Shown here in pieces: positions 1 to 5,291 of a DNA stretch of 5,291 nucleotides. Source of the stretch: JANQRV01 sp964533785 (lineage in GTDB: Bacteria > Bacteroidota > Bacteroidia > Chitinophagales > Saprospiraceae); contig CAZHNG010000428.1 of assembly GCA_964533785.1 (NCBI GenBank), forward strand, positions 1 through 5,291, written 5' to 3'. The translations under genes and the position numbers were made by a program. The notes under the pieces are model-generated. The model ran no database searches. It was not told the origin of the DNA and worked only from the letters and a program-made list of their open reading frames with translations. Position 1 is the stretch's first letter; each line of letters begins with the position of its first letter.

Positions 1-104
1 AGCATAAAATTTGCTTCACTTTCGCTCGTTCATGACCCGCCGAACAAGTCTAATAAAACTATTGCATTTCAGTAATGTTATTTTAAAGCAATTAAACCTT
101 ATCC
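1..104. other. Leader region upstream of the histidine kinase gene
   Basis: This is AT-rich non-coding sequence at the left edge of the window. I see no coding region, RNA gene or convincing Bacteroidota promoter (TTG about 20 bp before TAnnTTTG). A TATTTTAA at 79-86 has a TTG at 62-64, but the spacing is too short to trust. An in-frame TAA at 93-95 closes the reading frame before the kinase ATG. No Shine-Dalgarno sequence is visible, as is usual in this phylum. Confidence 0.5.
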
Positions 105-1493
105 ATGGAGGATATTTTATCAATCATCAAAAATTTTGATCCATTTCAGGATGTTGAACCAGAAGCACTGGAATGGTTGATCGACCATTGTACCTATAAA
201 AAAATAGCAGAAGGGGAAATTGTTTTTAAGCCCGGAGACCAGATCGAAAACATGGTCATCATGCTGGACGGAGAAATAGTCCTGTTCCTGCCTCACGGAG
301 AAAAATTCCGGGAGTTTGGCATTTGGAAAACCGGAGATGTTTCGGGTGTTCTTCCTTTTTCGAGACTCGACAAAGGGCTAGGCTTCGCCAAAGCCTTAAA
401 AGAATCACATCTGCTGCAATGCCATAAGGATCATTTTCCTGACTTAGTATGTCAGAGCTACCAACTTACGCAAAACCTGGTTGCCATCATGTCAACCCGA
501 ATTCGGGAATTTACCCACCGCGGTGTGCAAGATGAAAAATTAATGGCCCTCGGTAAATTATCAGCAGGCTTAGCCCACGAATTGAATAATCCGGCCTCCG
601 CCATGGTAAGGAGCGCACAAAAACTCCACGATAATATTCACACTACGCCGGAAAGGTTTAAAGCCGTTATGCTTATGAGAGCTACGGATGAACAAACCGA
701 CCGCATCAACGAAATATTATTCAGCAAAATAGAAAACAGACCCGATGATGATAACCGCACTTTGCTGGAAAAAGAATCCGCCAGAGATGAACTAGTTGAC
801 TGGTTGGAGGACCATGATGTGGATAATGCCGATGAAATTGCTGAGTCCCTTCTCGATTTTCGATTTGAGGAAGAAGATCTCGATAATATCCGGGAGATCA
901 TGGGTGGCAAACACCTTCACGGTATTCTGCGCTGGATTGAAAGTACCTTAAATAAAGAAAATTTGATCTGTGAGATCAAGGAATCCGCTCACCGCATCGC
1001 CGGTTTGATCCATTCTATGAAATCCTATTCCCGGATGGACCAGGACGATGTGCCGGAGTTCACGGATATTCACAAAGGGATCATTGACACTATGATGATC
1101 ATGAAACATAAAATAAAGGCCAAACGAATTGAAGTGGTCAAAGAACTGGATCGCGACCTCCCCCACGTTAAAGTACACCAGGGGCAGATCAACCAGGTTT
1201 GGACCAACCTCATCGATAATGCTATTGATGCCATGGAAACGGAGGGCAAGTTGATCATTAAAACATTCCGGGAAAGAGACAATTTTTGTGTTATTATCCA
1301 GGATAATGGAAAGGGTATTGCGCCTGGAGTCGTTAACCGGATCTTTGAACCCTTCTTTACCACAAAAAAAATCGGTGAAGGTACCGGCATGGGGTTAGAT
1401 ATTGCCAGAAGGATCATCAACAATCACGGCGGGGATATTGGCGTAACTTCTCGCCCGGGAGAAACGGTTTTCAGGGTTTGTTTACCTATGTGA
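105..1493 (+). CDS. Soluble sensor histidine kinase with N-terminal cyclic-nucleotide-binding-like domain
   Basis: This 462-residue protein is predicted to autophosphorylate on a histidine and pass the phosphate to a receiver, most likely the receiver-oxidoreductase encoded next. Residues about 9-130 resemble a cNMP/CRP-type beta-roll (FKPGD at 41-45, LDGEIVLF at 54-61). The H-box AGLAHELNNP puts the phospho-accepting histidine at His158. The ATPase domain has an N-box (QVWTNLIDNAIDAM, 364-377), G1 box DNGKGI (400-405), F-box IFEPFFTTK (413-421) and G2 box GEGTGMGL (424-431). No membrane segment or signal peptide is seen, so it is probably cytosolic. The second dimerisation helix appears only at about 293-311 (HRIAGLIHSMKSYSRMD), leaving an acidic insertion of about 110 residues after the H-box helix. 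The canonical cNMP phosphate-binding cassette is not evident, so the ligand is unknown. The ATG is the first after an in-frame TAA at 93-95. The kinase assignment is secure; the partner and the signal are inferred. Confidence 0.93.
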   Translation: MEDILSIIKNFDPFQDVEPEALEWLIDHCTYKKIAEGEIVFKPGDQIENMVIMLDGEIVLFLPHGEKFREFGIWKTGDVSGVLPFSRLDKGLGFAKALKESHLLQCHKDHFPDLVCQSYQLTQNLVAIMSTRIREFTHRGVQDEKLMALGKLSAGLAHELNNPASAMVRSAQKLHDNIHTTPERFKAVMLMRATDEQTDRINEILFSKIENRPDDDNRTLLEKESARDELVDWLEDHDVDNADEIAESLLDFRFEEEDLDNIREIMGGKHLHGILRWIESTLNKENLICEIKESAHRIAGLIHSMKSYSRMDQDDVPEFTDIHKGIIDTMMIMKHKIKAKRIEVVKELDRDLPHVKVHQGQINQVWTNLIDNAIDAMETEGKLIIKTFRERDNFCVIIQDNGKGIAPGVVNRIFEPFFTTKKIGEGTGMGLDIARRIINNHGGDIGVTSRPGETVFRVCLPM

Positions 1494-1518
1494 ATAAGGA
1501 ACCAGATTTAAGAGACCA

Positions 1519-1548
1519 CCTGCCGGCCATACTTGCAGGGTCGGCAGG
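1519..1548. repeat. GC-rich stem-loop, REP-like
   Basis: The arm at 1519-1528 (CCTGCCGGCC) pairs with 1539-1548 (GGTCGGCAGG). This gives a 10-bp stem with one G-T wobble and a 10-base loop. It begins 25 bp after the kinase stop codon. No T-run follows, so it is not a classical intrinsic terminator. CCTGCCGG/GGCAGGCAG-type words recur between genes in many Bacteroidota, so a dispersed palindromic repeat or an mRNA 3'-end-stabilising element is more likely. The stem is visible in the sequence; its role is inference. Confidence 0.55.
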
Positions 1549-1564
1549 CAGTAGGCGGGGATGC

Positions 1565-1584
1565 CAGACTTTTCGAAACCTCTG
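1565..1584. repeat. Imperfect palindrome centred on TTTCGAAA
   Basis: This 20-bp near-palindrome has a perfect TTTCGAAA core at 1571-1578 and matching outer arms CAGA (1565-1568) and TCTG (1581-1584). Two mismatched positions lie on each side between core and arms. It could be part of the same dispersed repeat as the hairpin just upstream, or an operator for the downstream gene. Nothing in the window decides between these. Confidence 0.4.
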
Positions 1585-1826
1585 AGCTTTAAGCATCAGT
1601 TCGCGTTCATTCTTTGGCTTGGGAATACAAAACATACTAAAATAATACCCTTATGTTAAAAGGTCAATACCTCTAGAATTTGCAGTCTTACTTTCAGCGA
1701 TAAGTGCAAAAAAAATGATCATGAGCTTTGCGAGAACTATAAGCTAAAGCTTGAATCAACTTCAAATCAACACTGTAAGTTAACATTCGAAATTCAGTAT
1801 GACTTTTTTTAGAACAAATAAATTTA

Positions 1827-3497
1827 ATGGCCAAAATAAAGAAACCGATCATATTATCCGTTGATGATGATCCTCAGGTACTTCGGTCGATCCGGGGAGA
1901 TCTGAGGTCCAGGTATAAAGCGGAGTATCGCATCATCAGTACCACTTCCGTAGAAGAAGCTTTAAAGTCGTTGCCTGAACTTAAAAAGCAAGGCGAGACC
2001 ATTGCGCTTTTTTTATCAGACCAGCGAATGCCCGATCTATTAGGTGTTGATTTTCTCAAGCAGGCAAAAGACCTTTTTCCCGATGCCAAAAGAGCGTTAC
2101 TTACGGCCTATTCAGACATTGAAGCGGCCATCAAGGCCATCAATGCAGTTGGCTTGGACCATTACTTAATGAAGCCCTGGGAGCCGCCGGAAGAAAAACT
2201 ATATCCGGTTATCGATGATCTCCTGGAAGAATGGCAATCCCAGTACCGGCCTGATTTCCAGGGTATAAGGGTAATCGGCTACCAATATTCTCCCAAATCC
2301 CATCATATCAAAGACTTCCTGGCCGGCAATTTAAGGCCTTACCAATGGCTCGACGTGGATAGTAACCTGAAATCCAAAGAGTTTCTGGATTTACATCAAT
2401 TGGATACGAAAGATCTGCCCGCCGTCATTTTCGAAGATGGCTCAGTGATTAAAAATCCTGACATCAGGCAATTGGCCATTAATATCGGACTAAGTACCAC
2501 TGCACAATCAGAGATGTACGACCTGACCATCATTGGTGCGGGACCGGCCGGACTGGCAGCCGGCGTCTACGGTAGCTCCGAGGGATTAAAAACTTTATTG
2601 ATCGAAAAAAGAGCGCCGGGCGGCCAGGCAGGTACCAGTTCGCGGATTGAAAATTACCTGGGCTTTCCCAAAGGCTTAAGCGGATCAGAACTTACGCGCC
2701 GTGCCATCAGTCAGGTGCAAAGATTAGGTGCCGAATTTCTCTCTCCACTGGAAGTCAAAAACATTGATTTTGAAGGGAATTATAAGATCGTCACTCTCGC
2801 TGATAACACCAAGATCAACACCCGTAGCATTATCATTGCGACGGGAGTAGATTACCGCAAATTACCGGCGAAGAATGTCGATAATTTCACTGGCGCCGGA
2901 GTATATTACGGTGCAGCAATGACCGAAGCGCACAGCTGCAAAAACCAGGAAGTTTACATTGTCGGTGGCGGCAATTCCGCCGGTCAAGGAGCCGTTTACC
3001 TTTCTAAATTTGCCAAAAAAGTAACCATACTGATCAGACGGCCGAACCTAACTACCTCGATGTCTTCTTACCTCATTGACCAGATAAATGATATCGATAA
3101 TATTGAAGTGCTTGGCAGAAGGCAGATCGTCGAAGCTCACGGCGGAGAATACCTGCAAGAGGTCTCTATTGAAAACTTAGCGGATGGTAACATCACAAAA
3201 GTACCGACCAGCGCGTTATTTATATTCATAGGTGCCAGACCTTACACCGAATGGCTCGGGGAAGGTTTCATCCGGGATGCCAAAGGTTATTTAGTGACGG
3301 GCAGGGATCTAATCCTTTACGATGCCTTTAAATCAACTTGGAAACAGGAGCGAGAACCTTATTTGCTGGAAACCTGCCAGCCCGGTATTTTTGCCGCCGG
3401 AGACGTACGCTCCGGTGCGATGAACAGAGTAGCCAGTGCTGTCGGAGAAGGAAGTATGGCGGTTAAATTTGTACACGAGTACCTGGCGGAAGTATAG
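1827..3497 (+). CDS. Receiver domain fused to thioredoxin-reductase-like FAD/NAD(P)H oxidoreductase
   Basis: This 556-residue protein has three modules. The receiver (about 7-135) has the acidic pair D13/D14, phospho-acceptor D65 in SDQRMP, T93 and K116 in MKPW. Residues about 145-228 look like a glutaredoxin/thioredoxin fold (VIGYQYSPKSHHIKDFL, then LPAVIFEDGS with the usual cis-proline position) but contain no cysteine. Residues about 231-556 are a class-II thioredoxin-reductase-like flavoenzyme: FAD site GAGPAG (237-242), PGGQAG (264-269), NAD(P)H site VGGGNSAGQGA (379-389), R404/R405 where NADPH-specific relatives carry basic residues, and AAGDVR (523-528). The CxxC of true thioredoxin reductases is replaced by G362-A-A-M365; only C371 and C517 remain. 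It is often labelled a fused response regulator/thioredoxin-disulfide reductase, but disulfide reduction by the usual route looks unlikely. It is probably controlled by the upstream kinase. The ATG follows an in-frame TGA at 1800-1802. Confidence 0.93.
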   Translation: MAKIKKPIILSVDDDPQVLRSIRGDLRSRYKAEYRIISTTSVEEALKSLPELKKQGETIALFLSDQRMPDLLGVDFLKQAKDLFPDAKRALLTAYSDIEAAIKAINAVGLDHYLMKPWEPPEEKLYPVIDDLLEEWQSQYRPDFQGIRVIGYQYSPKSHHIKDFLAGNLRPYQWLDVDSNLKSKEFLDLHQLDTKDLPAVIFEDGSVIKNPDIRQLAINIGLSTTAQSEMYDLTIIGAGPAGLAAGVYGSSEGLKTLLIEKRAPGGQAGTSSRIENYLGFPKGLSGSELTRRAISQVQRLGAEFLSPLEVKNIDFEGNYKIVTLADNTKINTRSIIIATGVDYRKLPAKNVDNFTGAGVYYGAAMTEAHSCKNQEVYIVGGGNSAGQGAVYLSKFAKKVTILIRRPNLTTSMSSYLIDQINDIDNIEVLGRRQIVEAHGGEYLQEVSIENLADGNITKVPTSALFIFIGARPYTEWLGEGFIRDAKGYLVTGRDLILYDAFKSTWKQEREPYLLETCQPGIFAAGDVRSGAMNRVASAVGEGSMAVKFVHEYLAEV

Positions 3498-3526
3498 ATC
3501 TTTAATAAAAAGAAAATTCAAATAAG

Positions 3527-4033
3527 ATGCGTTTTTCTTTCTTTTTTCCAGTCGTTTTGTTGGCCTTGGCCACTACCTCTTTCGGTTGCTATTCTTTCAG
3601 CGGCATCACCATTGATCCGGCTGTTTATTCTACCTACTGGGTGCCTAATTTTAAGAACAACGCTTTTAATGCTTCTCCTGGTCTGGAACAGGAACTGGCA
3701 GAGGATCTACGCCTCAAACTGCGAACGGAGGCTCGGTTGCAACGCAATGATGTAAACCCTGACATTGAATTCATCGGTACTTTGGTGGATTACCGGGTGA
3801 CTTCCGAGGCTCCCAGACAAGGAGAAACTGTAGCGCTGAACCGACTCACCATTGTTTTGGCAGTAGAATATATTGATCATAAAGACGAATCAAAAAACTG
3901 GAAAACCAATTTTACGCACTTCGAAAACTTCGACGCCAGCCAGGATCTCGCCGATGTAGAACCCGCCTTGATCGAATCCATTTCCGAGCAGTTGATGGAG
4001 GATATCTTCAACAAGGCTTTTACAGATTGGTAG
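3527..4033 (+). CDS. lptE: LptE-family outer-membrane lipoprotein (LPS assembly)
   Basis: This 168-residue protein has a short basic start, a hydrophobic stretch (residues 3-17) and a Cys21 in SFGC-YSFSG. That suits a signal-peptidase-II lipoprotein, although the -3/-2 residues S and F are not the commonest lipobox. The pattern 'GCYSFSGI... STYWVPNFKNNA... LEQELAEDLRLKLRTEARL... FIGTLVDYRVT' matches Bacteroidota LptE-like proteins, and the length is typical. In that family LptE plugs and supports the LptD translocon, which inserts lipopolysaccharide into the outer leaflet of the outer membrane. It begins 29 bp after the oxidoreductase stop with no terminator between, so co-transcription is plausible. 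An in-frame TAA at 3506-3508 fixes the start. The usual companions I associate with Bacteroidota lptE (a sigma-54-type regulator upstream, secG downstream) are not in this window. Family assignment is from remembered sequence pattern, without a search. Confidence 0.8.
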   Translation: MRFSFFFPVVLLALATTSFGCYSFSGITIDPAVYSTYWVPNFKNNAFNASPGLEQELAEDLRLKLRTEARLQRNDVNPDIEFIGTLVDYRVTSEAPRQGETVALNRLTIVLAVEYIDHKDESKNWKTNFTHFENFDASQDLADVEPALIESISEQLMEDIFNKAFTDW

Positions 4034-4034
4034 A

Positions 4035-4071
4035 CGGGTTAAACAGGTTACGGGTTGCGGGTTTACGGTTG
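4035..4071 (+). repeat. Degenerate G-rich heptamer repeat (CGGGTTN)
   Basis: Five related 7-base units can be read: CGGGTTA (4035-4041), then after two A's CAGGTTA (4044-4050), CGGGTTG (4051-4057), CGGGTTT (4058-4064) and ACGGTTG (4065-4071). The repeat starts directly after the lptE stop codon. GGTTGGAC then occurs twice (4067-4074 and 4084-4091). Similar words reappear as an inverted repeat at 5191-5221, suggesting a dispersed intergenic element. The function is unknown. Confidence 0.5.
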
Positions 4072-4165
4072 GACGAGTTTAATGGTTGGACTGCCAAGCG
4101 GTATAAATTTCATGGCTTCAGTTCTTCTTGGTTTAAAAAAGCCCATACACCATCTTCCTTACCAA

Positions 4166-4197
4166 TTTGCCTAATACTCGAAGAATCGGTATATTGC
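4166..4197 (+). promoter_or_regulatory. Candidate Bacteroidota-type promoter for the rlpA-like gene
   Basis: TTTG at 4166-4169 is followed after 20 bp by TATATTG (4190-4196). This resembles the Bacteroidota housekeeping pattern (-33 TTTG, -7 TAnnTTTG) with the right spacing, but the -7 box is one T short of consensus. It would start transcription about 30 bp before the ATG at 4236. The 202-bp gap after lptE supports a separate transcript. Confidence 0.4.
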
Positions 4198-4235
4198 AAA
4201 ATTGAATCTTAGTTATCCCACAAATTTAAATATCC

Positions 4236-5120
4236 ATGAAAAACAAGCTTTTTTTTGCTGCCTTAATGGCGTTAATGACATTCAGCGTAGCCGTTGCGCA
4301 GGAATACGGAACTGCTTCCTATTATTCGGATGAATTCCACGGTTTAGAAACCGCTTACGGTATCAAATACGACAAAACCCAATTGACCGCATCGCACAAA
4401 ACCCACCCTGAAGGTACTATGCTGAGGGTTACGCGATTGGACAATACAAAGTCAGTTGTTGTAAAAGTTATCGATAAAGGCCCCTGGATCAAAGGACGGA
4501 TCGTCGACCTTTCCAGAAAAGCTGCAGAAGCATTGGACCTGATCCAGGATGGTGTTGCAGATGTCAAAGTGGAAGTTGTTACGAACGAAAACGCAGTTGC
4601 TGCTAATACCCCAAAACCCGCGCCTAAAAAAGAGGAAACAACCACTCCTCCGCCTACTCGTCCTGCTGAGTATCTCGATACGCCAAATAATTTTAAAAAG
4701 ACCACGGCTACTGCCAGCGCAGATACTCCGAAAGAAGAATTGACAGCAAAAGGAGCCGAAGATATAGACACCAAAAAAGTGTATGATATTGGCAGTGACG
4801 GCAATGCCAAGGTAGTTCGTCAAGGATACTCTAATGCCGGTTTATATAAGATCGTCTTAATGAAGCCGGAAAAAAAAGGTTTCGGCGTGCAAGTAGCCTC
4901 TTTCAGCAGTTACGAAAATGTAATGCGTAAAGTCGCTGATCTACAGGGTAAATGGTTTGATAATATCCTGGTCAACTCAGGTAAAACCAAAAGCGGAAAG
5001 TCCGTTTATAAAGTTGTGCTCGGACCTTTTAAAACGGCTAGCGCTGCTTCTACTTATCAAAGTAGTCTGAAAAGCAAATTCAAGATCAACGGGTTTGTGG
5101 TTGATCTTTCCAAGATATAA
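4236..5120 (+). CDS. rlpA: RlpA-like secreted protein: double-psi beta-barrel plus SPOR domain
   Basis: This 294-residue protein has a Sec signal peptide (MKNKLFF then a hydrophobic run, probable cleavage AVA|QE after A21). Residues about 24-115 form an RlpA-type double-psi beta-barrel (GTASYYSDEFHG, YDKTQLTASHKT, LRVTRLDNTKSVVVKVIDKGPW, GRIVDLSRKAAEAL). Residues about 118-175 are a Pro/Thr/Lys-rich linker. Residues about 214-292 form a SPOR domain (FGVQVASFSSYENV, VYKVVLGPFKTASAA), a fold known to bind denuded septal peptidoglycan. Characterised RlpA of Pseudomonas is a lytic transglycosylase that cuts peptidoglycan lacking stem peptides and aids daughter-cell separation. Asp46, His54 and Asp80 are kept here, but the glutamate usual in the G-E-x-(F/Y)-D motif is Ile43, so catalysis is uncertain. 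There is no lipobox, so the product is periplasmic or exported, unlike lipoprotein RlpA of proteobacteria. An in-frame TAA at 4227-4229 fixes the start. Confidence 0.88.
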   Translation: MKNKLFFAALMALMTFSVAVAQEYGTASYYSDEFHGLETAYGIKYDKTQLTASHKTHPEGTMLRVTRLDNTKSVVVKVIDKGPWIKGRIVDLSRKAAEALDLIQDGVADVKVEVVTNENAVAANTPKPAPKKEETTTPPPTRPAEYLDTPNNFKKTTATASADTPKEELTAKGAEDIDTKKVYDIGSDGNAKVVRQGYSNAGLYKIVLMKPEKKGFGVQVASFSSYENVMRKVADLQGKWFDNILVNSGKTKSGKSVYKVVLGPFKTASAASTYQSSLKSKFKINGFVVDLSKI

Positions 5121-5136
5121 ACCACAACGAAAATAA

Positions 5137-5162
5137 AGGGCCATTCTTTTGTTAATGGTCCT
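5137..5162 (-). terminator. Hairpin after rlpA; terminator-like on the minus strand
   Basis: Bases 5137-5145 (AGGGCCATT) pair with 5154-5162 (AATGGTCCT), giving a 9-bp stem with one G-T wobble and an 8-base loop. It lies 16 bp after the rlpA-like stop. On the + strand no T-run follows. On the minus strand the stem is followed by TTATTTTCG, a U-rich tail, so it would better terminate a leftward transcript from a gene beyond the right edge. It may serve both directions weakly. Confidence 0.45.
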
Positions 5163-5190
5163 CCGGCGTTGGACCGGGAGAATGTTGCGG

Positions 5191-5221
5191 ATTGCAGGTT
5201 AACAAAACTGTAACCCGCAAT
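5191..5221. repeat. Inverted repeat related to the G-rich heptamer element
   Basis: ATTGCAGGTTA (5191-5201) and TAACCCGCAAT (5211-5221) are inverted arms of 11 bases with one mismatch, separated by 9 bases. The words GGTTA, TTGC and TAACCCGCAA correspond to the CGGGTTN units after lptE. It could form a stem-loop. A weak T-containing stretch (TATTTTAAAA) follows, so a terminator role for rlpA readthrough is possible but unproven. Confidence 0.5.
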
Positions 5222-5251
5222 ATTTTAAAACTTACTTTTAATTGGACTTTT

Positions 5252-5286
5252 GACGCTAGACACTAGACGCTAGATTTTAGACAACA
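5252..5286 (+). repeat. Heptamer tandem repeat (GACGCTA)
   Basis: Consecutive 7-base units are GACGCTA (5252-5258), GACACTA (5259-5265), GACGCTA (5266-5272), GATTTTA (5273-5279) and a decayed GACAACA (5280-5286). The first and third are identical. The array may continue past the right edge. No function is visible. Confidence 0.6.
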
Positions 5287-5291
5287 AACCG

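Larger units (their letters stand above)
1494..1826. other. 333-bp intergenic region between kinase and receiver-oxidoreductase genes
   Basis: No open reading frame or RNA gene is supported here on either strand. The left third holds a GC-rich hairpin (1519-1548) and an imperfect palindrome (1565-1584), both described separately. The remainder is AT-rich. A weak inverted repeat pairs AGCTTT (1724-1729) with AAAGCT (1746-1751). I found no good TTG-N19-21-TAnnTTTG promoter, although GAGCTTTG at 1723-1730 is one base from the -7 consensus and lacks a -33 partner. The gap's length suggests that the downstream gene has its own promoter. Confidence 0.55.

Noticed and set aside
79..86. TATTTTAA as a -7 promoter box for the kinase gene
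   Set aside because: It departs from TAnnTTTG and the only nearby TTG gives too short a spacing.
638..1423. Minus-strand reading frames of 76-117 residues opposite the kinase
   Set aside because: They are antisense shadows of conserved kinase motifs; the Ser-rich composition mirrors the acidic codons of the insertion.
1711..1752. Possible minus-strand terminator (AGCTTT/AAAGCT stem near an A-run)
   Set aside because: The stem is only about 6 bp with a 16-base loop, and there is no minus-strand gene for it to end.
4027..4212. Possible 61-residue + strand protein after lptE
   Set aside because: It starts at TTG inside the lptE end, its N-terminal part simply translates the heptamer repeat, and it overlaps the likely rlpA promoter. 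No family resemblance is seen.
4549..4743. 64-residue + strand frame inside the rlpA-like gene
   Set aside because: It is an out-of-frame reading of the low-complexity linker, rich in Lys, Arg and Leu, with no support.
4355..4823. Two minus-strand reading frames of 151 and 123 residues opposite the rlpA-like gene
   Set aside because: They lie opposite a clear DPBB/linker coding region, their composition reflects the antisense of a Pro/Thr/Lys-rich linker, and no recognisable domain appears.
4035..5291. CRISPR array or mobile element
   Set aside because: The repeats are only 7 bp, directly tandem without spacers, and no transposase, integrase or Cas gene is present.

Overview
The window looks like a chromosomal segment from a Bacteroidota bacterium, probably near the Saprospiria/Lewinella-like lineages. 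The reasons are moderate GC with AT-rich leaders and no clear Shine-Dalgarno sequences, a Bacteroidota-type LptE lipoprotein, an RlpA-like DPBB+SPOR protein, and short G-rich heptamer repeats between genes. The phylum is fairly secure; the finer placement is inference. All four supported genes lie on the + strand. In each case the chosen ATG is the first one after an in-frame stop, so the starts are well constrained.

Layout: 1-104 is a leader without a recognisable gene. 105-1493 encodes a soluble histidine kinase with an N-terminal cyclic-nucleotide-binding-like (cNMP/CRP-fold) domain. 1494-1826 is a 333-bp non-coding gap with a GC-rich hairpin and an imperfect palindrome around TTTCGAAA. 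1827-3497 encodes a three-domain protein: response-regulator receiver, degenerate glutaredoxin/thioredoxin-like domain, and thioredoxin-reductase-like FAD/NAD(P)H oxidoreductase. 3527-4033 encodes an LptE-family outer-membrane lipoprotein only 29 bp downstream. 4034-4235 is non-coding, with a G-rich heptamer repeat and a plausible promoter. 4236-5120 encodes a secreted RlpA-like protein with a SPOR domain. 5121-5291 holds hairpins and a second heptamer tandem repeat.

The most interesting unit is the kinase plus receiver-oxidoreductase pair. It reads as a two-component system whose output is a redox flavoenzyme instead of a DNA-binding domain. The oxidoreductase keeps its FAD and NAD(P)H sites but lacks the CxxC redox centre of true thioredoxin reductase. 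Its glutaredoxin-like linker also lacks cysteines, so the usual 'thioredoxin reductase' label is probably wrong for its chemistry. The kinase has a sensor domain without a canonical cyclic-nucleotide pocket and a roughly 110-residue insertion in its dimerisation hairpin. The architecture recurs in sequenced genomes as far as I recall, but its function is, to my knowledge, not established. The two envelope genes (lptE-like, rlpA-like) are ordinary housekeeping functions; lptE may be co-transcribed with the oxidoreductase gene.
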